The notes under the pieces: generated by a model | What the model was told of the DNA's origin: nothing | Database searches by the model: none | The model's input: only the letters and a program-made list of their open reading frames with translations | NCBI RefSeq assembly: GCF_015706575.1 | Contig: NW_024037056.1 | Coordinates: 15,117,405-15,181,404 of the forward strand | DNA from: Patiria miniata | Taxonomy: Eukaryota; Echinodermata; Asteroidea; Valvatida; Asterinidae | Length of the DNA: 64,000 bases | Reading direction: 5' to 3' | Shown: piece by piece, positions 24,601-39,600 of the stretch | Layout of the letters: each line of letters starts with the position of its first letter | Position numbering within the stretch: the first letter of the stretch is position 1 | Made by a program: the position numbers and the translations under genes

Positions 24601-27600
24601 AGTGTAGTACACAATATCTTTATTAACAACCTTGGTTAGGCAAACAATATGATTTGAAAAATACCCTTTTTTTTAAAGGACGGGCCTGCAAAATGACTTT
24701 GTTGAATATTTTTAACTTTTAAACTGAGGTTTTAACGCTGGTGATGTTTGAAGACCATTGTGATGATGATTCTTGAAATCGTATTTTTGGACAAAAGAGG
24801 TTTTAGGGTTATTGTGTTTAAATGGTGATATTCTTTCAACGGATTGAGCAATTTCAGTAATTTTTTTCACCTAGAAGAAGCTTGTGAAAATGGCTTCCAG
24901 TCATTATCATTTTTGGTGCTACATATTTTTTTTAATATGAAATATAATATTGGGGGTTTGGGTTCCGCTTTTTTTTTTTTACTCACCCTATATTTCGTTA
25001 AGTGTGACTGTGAAATGCCAGTCTTCAACAATGTTGGTCTTTTAGTAGAAGCAGAGGTCTAGCTCAGTTGCTAGAGCCCTGTACTTGTTCCAAATGTTGC
25101 TGGTTCGAATTCCACTCCAGTCAATTTCTTTCTTGGTTTGGTTGCTGTGCCCGCTGCTATATCAGATTCGAACCAGCCAGCCTACCCTGGCAAGCTCGGT
25201 GGTCGAGTGGTGCGACGTCTGCACTAGTAAGCAGGAGGTCATGGGTTCGAGTCCCACCCGTGTAAGCTTGTAAATTTATTTCTCACAATCACTCAGACAA
25301 CACCATGTTTACATTGTTTATAAAAATACGTCGGTGAAGGGCAATACCCAGTAATTGTAACCGTATATTTGTTTTATTTATTGAATTGTCTTTTGTTTTC
25401 TTTCTGTTTTTGCAGGGTATTTTGGTAAATACTTAAACAATTACAACGGCACGTATGTGCCGCCCGGCTGGACAGAATGGGTCGGGCTGCTACAGAACTC
25501 CAAGTACTATAACTACACGTTAAGTCGCAATGGACAACTGTATGAACATGGATTCAACTATTACAGGTCAGTATAATGCATCAGGAAATTAATACAATGT
25601 AATACAGTGTCATACAATGTAATACAATGTAATACAATGTAATACAATGTAACACAATGTAATACATTTTGTACAATGTAATACAGTGTCATACAATGTA
25701 CAAGGTGAGTAAAAAAAAACGAAACCCAAATGTCGGGACCATTGTTTTAGTGAAGTTCTGCATGTAGCACTTTCAAAATCTAGGATATGAAAGCCCAATT
25801 CATAAGCTTTCTTTTAGTGCAAGAATCATTCAAATCACTCAATTACTTTTCAAGTTACAGAATTTTAAACACAACCTCCGTTTTAAATTTCTGTCCACGG
25901 ATCACAAAACGGTTCAGTGTTCTTTCAGCAAAACGAAAACAGATCACATTAGGGTGTGTGTGAATTGTTTTCGTTTTGCAGAAACAACGCACACCTTTTT
26001 TGTGTTCTCGTGGACAGAACTTTAAAACGGTGGTTGTGTTTAAAATTCCGTAACCTGAAAAGTACATATTTTGTAAGTGATGTGAATGATTCTTGTACTA
26101 AAAGAAAGCTTATGAATTGTTTTTTTATATTCTAGATTTTGAAAGTGCTACATGCATGCTAACTTCACTAAAACAATAGTCCCAACATTTGGGTTTCGTG
26201 TTTTTTTACTCACCCTGTAGTGCAATGTAATACAATGTAATACAATGTGATACAATGTAATATAATGTAAAAGCAAACCTGTGCAATGTTTCACTCTGCA
26301 CTTGGGCTCTTGTAGGTAAATGACTATTCTGATGAGGGGTTGGAGAATGCATTGTCTGATGTTGGGGCTTCAGGGAACCAGACCTCTGATGAGGGGCTGG
26401 AGAATACAATGTACATTGTCTGATGTTGGGGCTTCAGGGAACCAGACCAAGATGGCTGTATAGTTTAAATGGAGAATTAGGCTGTTCCTGGCTCAGGTCA
26501 ATTTTTTCGTATCTTTGTAGAATTTGCAGGCCGTTGCTGTTAGCCAAGTTTTTATCTTTATGACTAAAGCTTCACATACATTGTGTGTAAATACTCGACT
26601 GTGTCTTTTAAAAACTAATGGGGAAAAATGTCAAATGTTTTTTTTGTCTTGTCTTGATTAGGGACTACCTTCCCGACCTGATTGCTAATGACAGCGTAGC
26701 ATTCTTTAGGATGTCCAAGAGGACGTATCCAGACAACCCGGTTGCCATGGTGTTGTCCTTCCCAGCACCCCACGGGCCGGAGGACGGAGCCCCACAGTAC
26801 CAGGGCTTGTTTGAGGGCAATCGTCTCCACAGGTGAGAGATGGTTGGCCTTTGTCTACTGATATTATTTCAGAGAGCTTTTTTTTGAATGAGTTGTGTGT
26901 TTTGCACCCATAATGCCAGACTTGAAGTTAAGTTAATCACAGGTCAAATTTGCTAGTGTTTCACAAGTTATTCACAAATCAAACGAGCGACAGTCACAAG
27001 TCAGTCACAAGGCCATCAGTAGTCAAAAGACCAGTCTTGTCTTGTAGGTCACAAGTTGGTCACAAGTCGGTCACAAGTTGGTCACAAGTCAGTCACAAGT
27101 CGGTTACAAGTCGGTCACAAGTCGGTCACAAGTCAGTCACAAGTCGGTTACAACTCAGCCACAAGTTAGTCACAAGTCGGTTACAAGTCAGTCACAAGTC
27201 GGTTACAAGTCTGTCACAAGTCGGTTACAACTCAGCCACAAGTCAGTCACAAGTCGGTTACAAGTCAATCACAAGTCAGTCACAGGTCAGTCACAAGTCA
27301 GTCACAAGTCGGTTACAAGTCGGTCACATGCCAGTCACACGTCAGTCACAAGTCAGTCACAAGACGGTCACAAGTCGGTAATAAGTTGGTCACAAGTCGG
27401 TAACTATTCGGTCACAAGTCAATCACAAGTCAATCACAAGTCAATCACAAGTCAATCACAAGTCAGTCACAAGTCCGGCACGAGTTAGTCACGAGTCGGT
27501 CACAAGTCAGTCACAAGGCAATCACAAGTCAATCACAAGTCAGTCGCAAGTCAGTCACAAGTCATGCACAAGTCAGTCACAAGTCGGTCACAAGTCAGTC

Positions 27601-30600
27601 ACGAGTCAGTCACAAGTCAGTCACAAGGCAATCACAAGTCTATCACAAGTCTGTCACAAGTCAGTCACAAGTCAGTCGCAAGTCAAGACACAAGTCAAAT
27701 CAAACACTTGCAATGTCATTTCACTTTCTGCAAAAGAATCCTACTTATTCGAAGTCATACTTCCATGAAAGAAATCACTTTTTGGAAAGAGTTCTTCCCA
27801 CCACTCCCCCCCCCCCCACCCCAAGAAATGGACTCGAAGATTGTACTGGTTAAAAAAAAAAGGGAAAATATACTGTACGACAATTTCCCATGGTCCTAGC
27901 TCAGTTCGCTAGTCACGTACCGGTACATAAAACATCCAAGTACATAGTCCCCACACAAATCACCGGTAACCTATCTATGAGTTACAGTGATTGATTCAGG
28001 CAGGGAACCATTTGTATGGCACTTGTAGCTGACAGAACAACTTCCTTTGTAAATATTAGTCGTGACTTCACGAGGTGCGAACAGATTTATAACAGTTGTC
28101 TCTCCGACACTTTGAACCCTGTGTGACATTCCAGTCAAAGTTTTTGTAGTTATTGTTTGGAAGTGGAGACTTTTTCTATTTTTTTTTTCTTGGGGGGAAG
28201 CAGAATGGTTGACATTCTCCGTTTGTTTTGATTGATGACGGTGCTGAAAGTTTTCGAAGAGCTTGTTTAGTTTTGTGCCACACACCTGTGAATTGTCAGA
28301 TTGAGTTTCCGTGAGATTTATTATTTGTTTTGCTCTGGGATGGAATACAATTTCATTTTTTTTGAGAGGTCATAATTTTTTTTCTGCGGACAATGCAGGA
28401 ATACCTGTTGTGAAAAAAAGCTACAATTTTTTTTCTAGTTAACTGTCAGCTATTTTCCAATCACAAAAATTTGTGTACCAAAAGCTGTCTAGACAATACT
28501 TGACTTTTTTTTTAAGTTTGCAAATTTATTTGTAGAAATGTGAGTTTGTTTTTTTAAATTGGCTGTGACAATTTCTGCCTACATGTATGTCTCCAGATTG
28601 TTATTCTTCGGCACTTTTTAGCTTCAGGAAAAGTAAAAGTTAAAAATATTTTCGCCCACAATATGTTCCTAAAATGTCATGTAAAAATAAATTTAAATGT
28701 GATTAATTAACAAAAATGCAGAAAAAACAACTGTTGATTTACAACAACAAAAAAGGCAAATTAATTGTTCACTTATATGTTTAATACACACACAATCATT
28801 CAAAAAAAAATTAACAAAAAAGTTTACAAATAGTTTGTGCACTTAAAAAGTGTTTTTTTTTGTATAATGTGCACCAGTACATTAAGCACTGTCAATATCA
28901 GAATTTTCAATAATCGATATATCGGAAATCAAATATTGAGAATATTCGATATATCAATTATCCTATGTAAAAGTTAAAGACCACAAAGATGACACTTTGA
29001 TTTAAAAAAAAAAAAATCTTTTAAGTCCCAATTTTCCACGGCTTTTTCTGTAGCATATTGCTCAAACTTAAAAAAAAACCAAATCTCAGCACTGAGAGCT
29101 TGTCCAGAAAAGGCATTTTTGAAATAATATTACATTGGGGGAGACCGCGAATTCTAGCGAACGCAGAGCACAAAGCGACACCGCTTGGCATTTCGCAATG
29201 TTTGAAGTCACCAGCACAAGTTGTCGCCAAGTTTTAGTTCATTATACAGCAAACAATAAACACAAAGTAAAGCACAAACGGGAGATTTATTTAGACGATA
29301 ATCTGATGCGATTTTTGATATTTTCGATACGATTCCTCAGTATCCAAGATTTCAATATTGTGATATGATTAAAAATTTGCTATCGGCGATATCAATATCA
29401 AAATAATATCAACTAATCAAGTAATAGTCGATACCGGTATATCGACAGTGCTTACTGTACATGTACATGTACCGGTAATTGCAAAATTCATTGAATGCTA
29501 TTTTCTCAAATGCTGCCAGACAGTTAAATGGATGCCAGAAATTCAACCCGGGCGTGAAATTCAATACGCCAACTGGTTACGGGTATTTTCATAAGTCTGG
29601 AAATGTAATGGGATCCAGGCTAAATAGATGAATGGTTCAACATTAGCCGGGTCACATTCATCCCCTGCTGGTAGCCTGTAACCCAGACCAGTCTTTGATA
29701 ACCCACTGTGCGGTGCTCACTGTCAGGCCTCGTTAGGAACTTCGGGTCTCATGGCGGGCGTTGGATCCCTGGAGTTAGAAATACTCTGGGAATTGCCGAC
29801 TGAATGGTTATTTAATGTACTTGAATGAACTCCTACTATAGAGTGCAGTGTGCTCTCATTTTTAAGCTGGTCAAAAAGAACGTGTCGCATTTCTGGAATG
29901 AAAAGCTTTACCACCGTTCAGAATTACTCCAGGCGCGAACACTACTTAAAGCTACAGTCCATCATTTGCAGCTATCAAAAAAGTAACTGACGTAATTATT
30001 GTTGAAAAGCATACTTGGTTGAAAGATAGTAAGGGAACTAAACTCCCTGTGAAATTGTTCTTTCTGGCAAGCTGTCATTTTGAAAAAATCAATGAAAGAA
30101 GGCCTTTCCAACGATGCGTCTAAATTGTTCATTAACTGGACTCTGGAGACAACAGTCAAACTTTTGCGCCAAGTTACTCCAAATTGTTTAAAGTTCAAAC
30201 TTAAACAGTGAAATCTCGCTAAGTCAAAACTGTTAACTCAACAACCCTTCTAACTCAAAGTAAAAAATTATTCCCGTCAATTGTTGTTGAATAGAAAATC
30301 CATTGGATAACTCAAAACTCTGCTTAACTCAAAATTTGAGACAATTCCCATGAGGTTTGACTCATCGAAATTGAGATGAGCGGAAAATCATGTGCTGATG
30401 CAGCATGGAATAAGGTCCTTGATTGTAAGCACCACGTCTGAAATCATCAACACCCACAAAGTCCGATGGGTTTCGGAGGTGCAAACACAATAAAGAGATG
30501 ATCCCAAGTGGCGAAAGCTTCAAAACCACTACCCCTCGTAACTCGGAGAACTTGATATCATATTCAAATCCCAAGTGTCCATCTTGGAAGCCGTTCTGTT

Positions 30601-33600
30601 TGGTCATTCCTCCTACTTTAATCATCTGTGTTTACCTTCAGTGACTCATCGCGGAAAGGCAACACCTCGGCAAGACTTGCAAGATAAACAGTTCATCCCA
30701 TCTCCCACTGTGCAGAGTTTATTTTCGTGCTCCTGCTTTAAACTAAAGACAAAACTCGTCCCCTTGTCCTCCCCTTCTTAATTCTCATCAGGATTTTAAA
30801 TATTTATTGACAGGTGAGAAGCGCAACAGCAAAACTCTTGTGAGTCACGCCGGTTTCTGTTTCAATCCAGAATTTCTGGAGTTGAATTTCTCGAAATTGG
30901 TTCAAATTTCACTCAACCCCCGGGCCGGCCAGGGTTTATTTTCGGTGTGGTCTTTCATCAGTTCGTCCCACTTCTGTCATGTCTTTTATGACTCAGTGTT
31001 ATTCTATGTATTTTTCATTCCCTTGGACGAGATAATCTTTCCCCAAGATGGTTTCCTGATGGTTTTACTCTAACAACTCCTGAAAAAAAAAACTTAGTCG
31101 AGTGGAAAGATTTAGTTTGGGAGAGCCATAGTCAAGTTGTATGTGAAAGTGTGGTCTTAAGGGACCAGTGAAAATAGACTGAGATATATCACTCAAATTT
31201 GCCTGCTAAGGTTGACCATACTTTGGCAAATGTAGTTTGTCTTCTACATATTTATATGTCTCAGTTCCAAAAGAAACAGCCCATATAACCGGTATACACA
31301 ACTAAACATTGCATATACCCTTGAACTAAAAACACCTTAAAGCTATAGTCCATGATTTGCAGCCATCCGAAAAGTAACTGGCGTAATTACTGTTGAAAAA
31401 CAAACTTGGTTGAAAGATAGTAAGGGAACTAAACTCCCTGTGAAATAATTCTTTCTGGGAAGCTGTCATTTTGAAGTAATCAACGAAAGAAGGCATTTCC
31501 AACGGTGATTCTTAAGAAGCACCGTAGGAAAATTTAAATTAGTAGTTTGTTTTGTTATTCAGCGCAGCGCGCACAAGTATTGGAACGACGCACACGCGCG
31601 CGCGGTTGTTATAATTCGTCGGATCAGTGCGCGACGCCGCGTATAGCTGCAATTCAAAACAATTCAAAACATGATTCAGTAACTTTTGATTTGAAATTGA
31701 GATCTTAGAATGCTGCTTTTCTCGGAATGTACAGCTGAAGCTTAGCTGAAACTTCATTAGGTTAGTTGCTCAGTATCCTTCATTAGATTTTGAACACTTT
31801 TGTTGCTTCAAACGAACAAAATGCACTAATTACAAATGATGGACTATAGCTTTAAACAAATGCGCAAAACAACTACGAGTCGATACATTGACAACAACCT
31901 AAACACTGACAACATATCAAAAAAAAATTTTTTTAAACATCTTTGGATGAGAAAATAATCTTGAAAAAGAAAGTACACTAATTATATTTAGAATGCATGG
32001 GTAGGGTTCCTACACAGTGGAGGATTTTGTAGGATTGAGGGTTAGACCCCAGCCACTATTACTTTACATGGTGTGCTTGATGCTCCTTGAAACTTGGTAG
32101 GTACAAAGAGTGTGCCATTGGGTTCCTGCACAGCGGAGGATTTTGTAGGATTAAGGAAGGTAGAGCCCAGCCACTGTTACTTTACATGGGGCTTGATGCC
32201 ACTTAAAACTTTGTAGGTACAAAGAGTGTGCCATTGGGTTCCTGCAAAGTGGAGGATTTTGGAGGATGGTGGAAAAAAATGCTCAAGGAGAAAGGATTGA
32301 TTCATAATGTAATTGGTCCCAATTTTATTTTTCCTTGTTTTTGTTTTTGTTTAGGACGGAGACTTGGAATTACACAAACAACAATGACAAGCACTGGCTG
32401 CTGCGTTATCCGAACCCCATGACGGAACGGGAGATGGCGTTCACCGACCTCCTACAACGCAAACGGCTCATCACGTTGGTGTCCGTGGACGACGCCATCG
32501 CCAAGGTTTGTTAAAGGACAGGCCTCCATTCCAAACAATTTATTGTTAATAGCATCACCCTCGATTGGTTGTACCGTAGGTTTATCTACATGTATATATT
32601 TAGTGCTCAGAAATATGTACTGCAAATCACTGCCACTGCATTTCACAGATTACCAGTTTAAACGTCAATGTTATACCGCCCTCGTTTGGGTCACGCACAA
32701 CCCTATCACAAGATTTCGTTTTCTCTTTTCCAGCTTTGCACAGAGCTGAGTGAGATGGGAGAAATAGACAACACTTACATCATCTTCACATCGGATCACG
32801 GTTACCACTTGGGCCAGTACGCCCTACCCAAAGGAAAGTCCCTGCCTTACGACTTTGATCTCCGAGTTCCATTCTACATGAGGGGTCCCCGAGTCCCAAC
32901 GGGTGTCGAGTAAGATCTTTGGAACTTATTGTTTGGAACTTAAACTTTGGAACTTGAATATTTGTACTTAACCCTGGTACTTGAACAGTGGAACTTGCAC
33001 TTTAGGACCTAAGCTTTGGGACTTGACCTTTTGGACTTGACCTTAAAAACTTAACCTGTAGAACTTGACCTTTAGAATCTGACTTTTAAAACTCGATCGT
33101 TGGAACTTATTTGGAACTTAATCCGTAGAACTTAATCTTTAGAACTTAACCTTCAGAACTTGACCTTTAGAGTTTGACCTTTAGAACTTGATTTTTGGAA
33201 CTCGACCTTTGGAACTTGACCTGTGGAACTTGACCTTTGGAACTTAATCTTTACAATTTAATCGTAGCCATGCAGATCATCCAAAATCTGGTACCTACTC
33301 AAAAAGGATTGGTGAGAAAATAATGCAAAAGGACAATTTGGTAAAACTTGATTGTTTTTGTTGAGCTAGTTTTGGTCTACATACATGTAAGTTGATGCAG
33401 CGAATGTAAAAATTGCAAATGAATTAAATCTGTTTCCCGTTTTTTTTAGTCGTAGGCCTCACATTGTTCAACAGATATAAATTGTACCTTGACCCCCCAG
33501 GTTTTGCTTTATGTATCTCCCCGCTTTGGCGAATGTAGAGTTCCGAACATAGTGCTGAACATTGACCTGGCACCCACCATTCTGGACATTGCAGGGGTGG

Positions 33601-36600
33601 GCATTCCTCCCACCATGGACGGGGTGTCGCTGCTGAAGCTTTTTAATCCACATGAGTAAGTTGGTGAAGTACTAAAACTTGCAAGTAGTCAATAATAATT
33701 TTAAATTTACTTGTTCAGTAGAACACCGTTATTCTTCAGGAGCAATTGGCCATACATGTAATAGTTCTTGCTCTCAATATAATGCACAAGTATTGTACAT
33801 AACCAAGAAGTTGAAAACTTGAAAGGTGTTCTGTGGAGAGAAGGCTGACGTCAGAAAAATCCTTTCCAATATGGATATTTACGAGGCAAACTCTCCATTC
33901 GGGGATCGCACAAGTTTTACTTGCAGTATTTTCTACCTTTGTGAAAAGGTCAAAATGACAGTTGTAGTCAGTCTGTCACAAGTAAATTGCAAGAAAATCA
34001 AGTTACAATGTAGTTCGAAATCAGGTCACAAATGTAAGCAGATGAACAATAACCAAGGAATGCCACATTTTGATGACACTGACCAAAGCATTTCTCTCTT
34101 TCCGATGATTTAACACTCTAATTTCTCCATCTTAAAACCTTTCAGTTACAGGACAAGAAGGGGCAAGAAACGCCGATATCGTTACATCGGAGCCGAACCC
34201 TGGCGGTCCAGCTTCCTAGTCGAGAAAACGTAAGTTTAGAACTCATTCTTGAGACTTTTGGGACTTTGTTGTTTTGCACAATAGTTCACAAGTGTTCCCT
34301 GGTATTCGGTGATTCTCAACATGTAATAATGGCACACGGAAACCAGTGAGAAAGGAACTGTCACTGCTAGTCTGGTTCCTGCACTCCAGTTGTAAACAGA
34401 TAATGAAGGCACCAGCCTACTTCGGATTGTCGAAATAAAACTTGCCTTTAGTATTAGAAACGCATTGATTCCCATATGAAAAAAAAGAACATGACACATG
34501 GCTTAGCAGTGTGCAAGTTTCCTTTTGGAAAAAGGCCTTGTTGCTAGGTAACAGCGCCCTCTATAGTTTTAACTGCCATTTTGATTTTCTATGTTATGCA
34601 GGCGTTCCCCGGAAGACTTGGCCCGTCTGCAGAAGCGACAGTTCCAAGCGCGAGGGAAGAAAGGAGATCGCCTACGGCAACAGTGTGAGCTGCCCGAGCT
34701 CCAGACGCCATGTGAACCATTCCAGGTGAGGCGATGGCGTTAACCAATCAGATTTGAGAAAGCACTATCTTTTTTGTTTCGCCTCCTTGTTCACAATTTG
34801 TTATCCCGCTGGACAGGGACAGGGGAATATTGTGATCATGTATTCCTTCTGTGTGTCTGTATGTCCGCGTTTGTTTATGGTGTAAATCGAGGACACACAC
34901 GTGCAACATCATCGATGAATCGACAGGAACCGAATTGAGGACGACTTCGATTAGGAAACGTGTACAAAACCAATGAGAGCTGTTGCGCAAAAGTTAGAGC
35001 ACAAACAAAGGAAAATGGAAGAGGATCAAAGGAAAAACTTGATTTACACCATAAACAAACATGGGTGTCCGTGTCTGTGATCAGTTCACTATAAGTTTAG
35101 TCATCAATCTCAACCAAATTTGAAAGGTGGTCTGTGGAGAGAATTGGCCTACGACAAAAGAATCCTCTCCAATATGGATATTTAGGAGGTCTCTGGAGAG
35201 CTCAGCTCAGTATTACTAATGGCTCTCGCATGTTAGTCTGGTGTCTCACCCAAACTCTCCATTCAACCCAAACTAAGTTTAGTCATCAATCTGAACCAAA
35301 TTTAAAAGCAGGTCTGTGGAGAGAAGGCCTACGTCAAACGAATCCTTTCCAATATGGATATTTAGGAGGTCTCTGGAGAGCTCAGCTCAGTATTACTAAT
35401 GGCTCTCGCATATGTTAGTGCGGTGTCTCACCCAAACGCTCCATTCAACCCAAACTCCCCATTAAACTGGGAGCTGGTACCTGCCGGGTGGACAATCAAG
35501 GCCGTCACTGAAAATTGTCCTTACTAACTGCCTGTACATGTACATGTATACAGGATGCCAGGGGGATCACGCCAGTTCTACTCGCAGTATTGTTTCGTCT
35601 TCAACCAGGAGTGGATTTGAGCTTAATGGGCTTGTATAAAAGGGAAACATGACAAAGACAAATATTGAAGCCGTGTTGTCGTTGAGTTCATCACAAGTCC
35701 ATCGTAAGTCCAGTCACAAGTAGATCACAAGTCAATTCACAAGTCCGTTCACAACTATCCGGAGATAAACTTCAACCAAAGGAATGCCTTCGTCACAGTT
35801 AATTTGAAAAGCTTGCAATTTGACTTGGGGCTGGATGACTTGTGATGGGCTCGACGACAACGTTCACTTGAAATGGAGATATCTTCTAAAACAGCTAGAA
35901 GCTTTCTGTATCCACCGAATCGGTTAATGAATTCACAATCTATTTTCCATGTGGCTTATTTGGTAAATTTCTTTTCGTTGCTGTGCAGGACAAAGAGTGT
36001 GCCCTGGACGAAGTCACGGGTGAGCTCAAGATTAGGAAGTGCAGGCACCCCCCAAAGATCCGCTGTCGCTGCATGAGGCCGTATCTGGACCCGGAGCAGG
36101 AATCTTACACTGACGGCCGGCGGTTTAGGCTGAGGGAACGTCCCATCGGACAGTCGGCTCTGACAAGACAGGAGAAACGTCAACAGAGGGATTTCATCAA
36201 AGATCACGTCCAGGAGGGTAAGATGTGGCCCTGTTTGTGTGTGTGTTGGGGGAGGGTTCCTAGACCCTAACTCGCAGGGAAAAGTTGCCTAGTGGTTAGG
36301 GTTTGCGATCAGAGGGTCAGGGGTTCCAATCCAGCTTCTGGCTACATATTGTGTCTTTGGGCAAGCTGCTTTACCTCACTGGACTCTCTCCATCTAGGGG
36401 AGCAAGCAGGGGGATTTTGGAAAAGATGCTGAGGGTTCGTGACTCATCAGAGGGTCAGGGGTTTAATCCAGCTACTTGCCATATGTTGTGTCCTTGGGCA
36501 AGCCACTTCACCCCTTTTGCCTCTCCATCACGTAGGTGAGAGAGGACACATTACTCGTCCACAATTTTTGTCACATGTTCTGATATTTTGTTACTCTTCA

Positions 36601-39600
36601 AGACAATTTGGTTTATGAACATTTTATAATTTTTTTTTTGTATTTTTCAATTTTTTTTATTTTGTAAAAATAATTTGTTATTTTTGACAGCCAATCCTCC
36701 GTTCCGCTTCATTCGGAACAAACGGGACTTTGCACCCAACGAAGACCGGGCCGTGTTTACTCTGGAAAACCTAGACGAACCAGACGAGGACAATGTGCTG
36801 ATTGATCCAAAGTGTGAGGTCTTCAAGAATGACACGGTCATATGTGCTAACGAGGTATGGGCTTAGAGGAGAATGCAAAATTGAACGGGCGGTAATATGA
36901 GGTTTACCACGAGGTTTTGCAAGGTTTAACAGGGTTTTACTGGGTACTTGGGGTTAAACTCTGATTTATGGGAGAATGCCAAATTAAACAGGCGGTAACT
37001 TGAGGTAAACCTCGAGGTTTTACGAGGTTTAATTAACAGGAATTGTGGTAAGATCAGGGTAAAACCTCGAGTTACTTCTTAGATTATTTTCTTCAGATTT
37101 TTGAGTCCCGCAAAGTATTGAAGTATTTTATATCCTATAAGATGATCGTAGCCTCATGAGGTTTAGTCATATCCTCACAAAGTATGGTCTGACGTCAATG
37201 AGGTTCGATTATTTTCTTCAGATTTTTGAGTCCCGTAAAGTATTGAAGTATTTTATATCCTATAAGATGATCGTAGCCTCATGAGGTTTAGTCATATCCT
37301 CACAAAGTATGGTCTGACGTCAATGAGGTTCGATTATTTTCTTCAGATTTTTGAGTCCCGCAAAGTATTGAGGTATTCCATATCCTATAAGATGATCGTA
37401 GCCTCATGAGGTTTAGTCATATCCTCACAAAGTATGGTCTGACGTCAATGAGGTTCGATTATTTTTTGCAGATTTTTGAGTCCCGCAAAGTATTGAAGTA
37501 TTTCATATCCTATAAGATGATCGTAGCCTCATGAGGTTTACCGTAATTTTCGGAATATAAGCCGCGGCTTATACGTTGAATTTGCCCATGAAAATGTTTA
37601 CTGCGGCTTATACACAGGGCGGCTTATACGCCGAGACTTGAAGAATAAAAATGACATTTACATGTGTATTTAATGTACTGGTACAAGAAGAGATGTGTTG
37701 TTGAAATAATTATCAATTAAGAAAGTCATTAACAAACCGAAAGCACGTCCCACAAAAAGATATCGAGCGGTAAAAAGTACGGCTAGTGAAAGCTGTCCCT
37801 TGGACATCGACAACCGGCCGTGTGCTGCCTATGTTGCATGGATTCTCCATGGACCACACCATTTGTGGTAATAAACGGGTGCACTTTCTTGGGAACAATA
37901 ATTACCGATATTTCCCCAGTTTAAAAAAAGGAAAAAGACAACTAATACTTTTTATGGAGTTTGAAACATATCTTTATTTGATAATCAGTTGTTCAACGTC
38001 ACAATATAATTTTTTTTCTTGAAATGTATTCAAGAAACGATGTAAAACTCAAAACAGGGGTGAAACCACCCCTACGAAATTAATGGATTCGTCCATAAAA
38101 ATCTCGGCATCGTGTTGACTGTTTTCGAAGAAAGTTACGATCCAAACTTGAAGTTTTGACATTACTACTCATTAGTAATCACAACAATTTGATAAGTTTT
38201 GCTGTAAAAACGGACTTGTTTATCCTTTAGGACAAAACAACTCAGTGTCTGTTGCCACAAAGCAGGATTTGTAGCGCTCCAGTCAGACAACACATGGTGG
38301 GTTGCATACTCTCTCAAGTGCTGGGGGAAAATAATGTCATTCGCCGGCACAGGCTCACTGACGAGCCAGCCGGCAGCAATTCCCGTTTTTTATTTCTCAT
38401 CATCAATTTCCATATTTGTTTGTAAGAGTAATTGACTGTAACTGATTTGACATAACAGTTGTGGCCCTTTTATAGCTTTCGTAGTGCAAATGGAACTGGT
38501 TCAGAGCATTTTGACTAAAATTTGGAGGCCTTACAAAATTGAACTGCTGCGGTTGGTGCGGCTTATACGCCGATGCGGCTTATACGCCGACCTAAAATCT
38601 TAATTTGCAGATTTTTGCATGCTGCGGCTTATACGCCGCGCGGCTTATATTCCGAAAATTACGGTAGTCATATCCTCACAAAGTATGGTCTGAGGTCAAT
38701 GAGGTTCGATTATGTTCTTCAGATTTTTGAGTCCCGCAAAGCCTGGGTCAACCACCGCAAGATGATCGCGGCCCGGGTACGGCTCCTCCGCAAGCACCTC
38801 AATGACCTGATCGAGATCAAGGAATTCCTGAAGGACACCAACCCGTACGACCTCGTAAAACCCGAGGAAGAGGTGCCTCTTCCGCAGATACCCTCGGAGA
38901 AACAGGGGAAGCCGGGGAAGGTCTGCAGGTGCGACAACATCGAAGGGGACCTGTCGGAGGAGGCGGCCAGGGAGCTGGAGAGACTTGGAGATGTCTATGT
39001 CGAGAACAAAGGGTAGGTCTGAAATCGGAATCCCTCAAAAAATTATGACAAGGAAGTTAAAGGGAATGTACATCATTGGTTTTTGCTGTAATTTTCAGAA
39101 ATGAACTATTTGAGGGGTTAGTATATATAGATCAAATATTGTTACACTGACATTTTTGAAGTTTTGTGTTCGAAAAGGTTCGAAAAACCAAGAAAAACAA
39201 AAATGTTTAAGTAGTCTGGTTCCCTGACTCCACAAAAGGTAAAATGGATCAATTCATAGATGATGGAAAATTGTAAGGCACGGGAACCAGTCTAGCTGGC
39301 CTGCACCTATTCATGAAACATGTAGCCAATAGCAAACAAAGTTTGGACTGAAAAAAATGGTTAATTTGGAGCAGTAGTTGAAAAATAGTTAGGTTTTTCC
39401 AACGCTGGTCGGCCGACCACCGTTGGAAATGTATACAAAAATACAATTTTCTTGAAAATGACTTCACACCAGGTGCCATTATTTTACAAAATGCTTGAGA
39501 CTATCATTTACCAACATCCTAGTAAGGTATTTCGTAAAAACTTGGTACTTTTATTTTTCGATGTTTGCAAATGTTGTATATTCCCTTTAAAAAGGTGTGA

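Noticed and set aside
26950-27899. Long plus-strand frames reading [10 protein letters not shown]-like repeats
   Set aside because: An 11-bp minisatellite without stops is open in all three frames; it lies inside SULF intron 4 and has no splice or start context.
33501-33538. Longer exon 7 starting after the cccccccag-like acceptor at 33500
   Set aside because: It breaks the phase left by exon 6 and runs into a stop; the acceptor at 33538 restores the conserved [12 protein letters not shown] frame.
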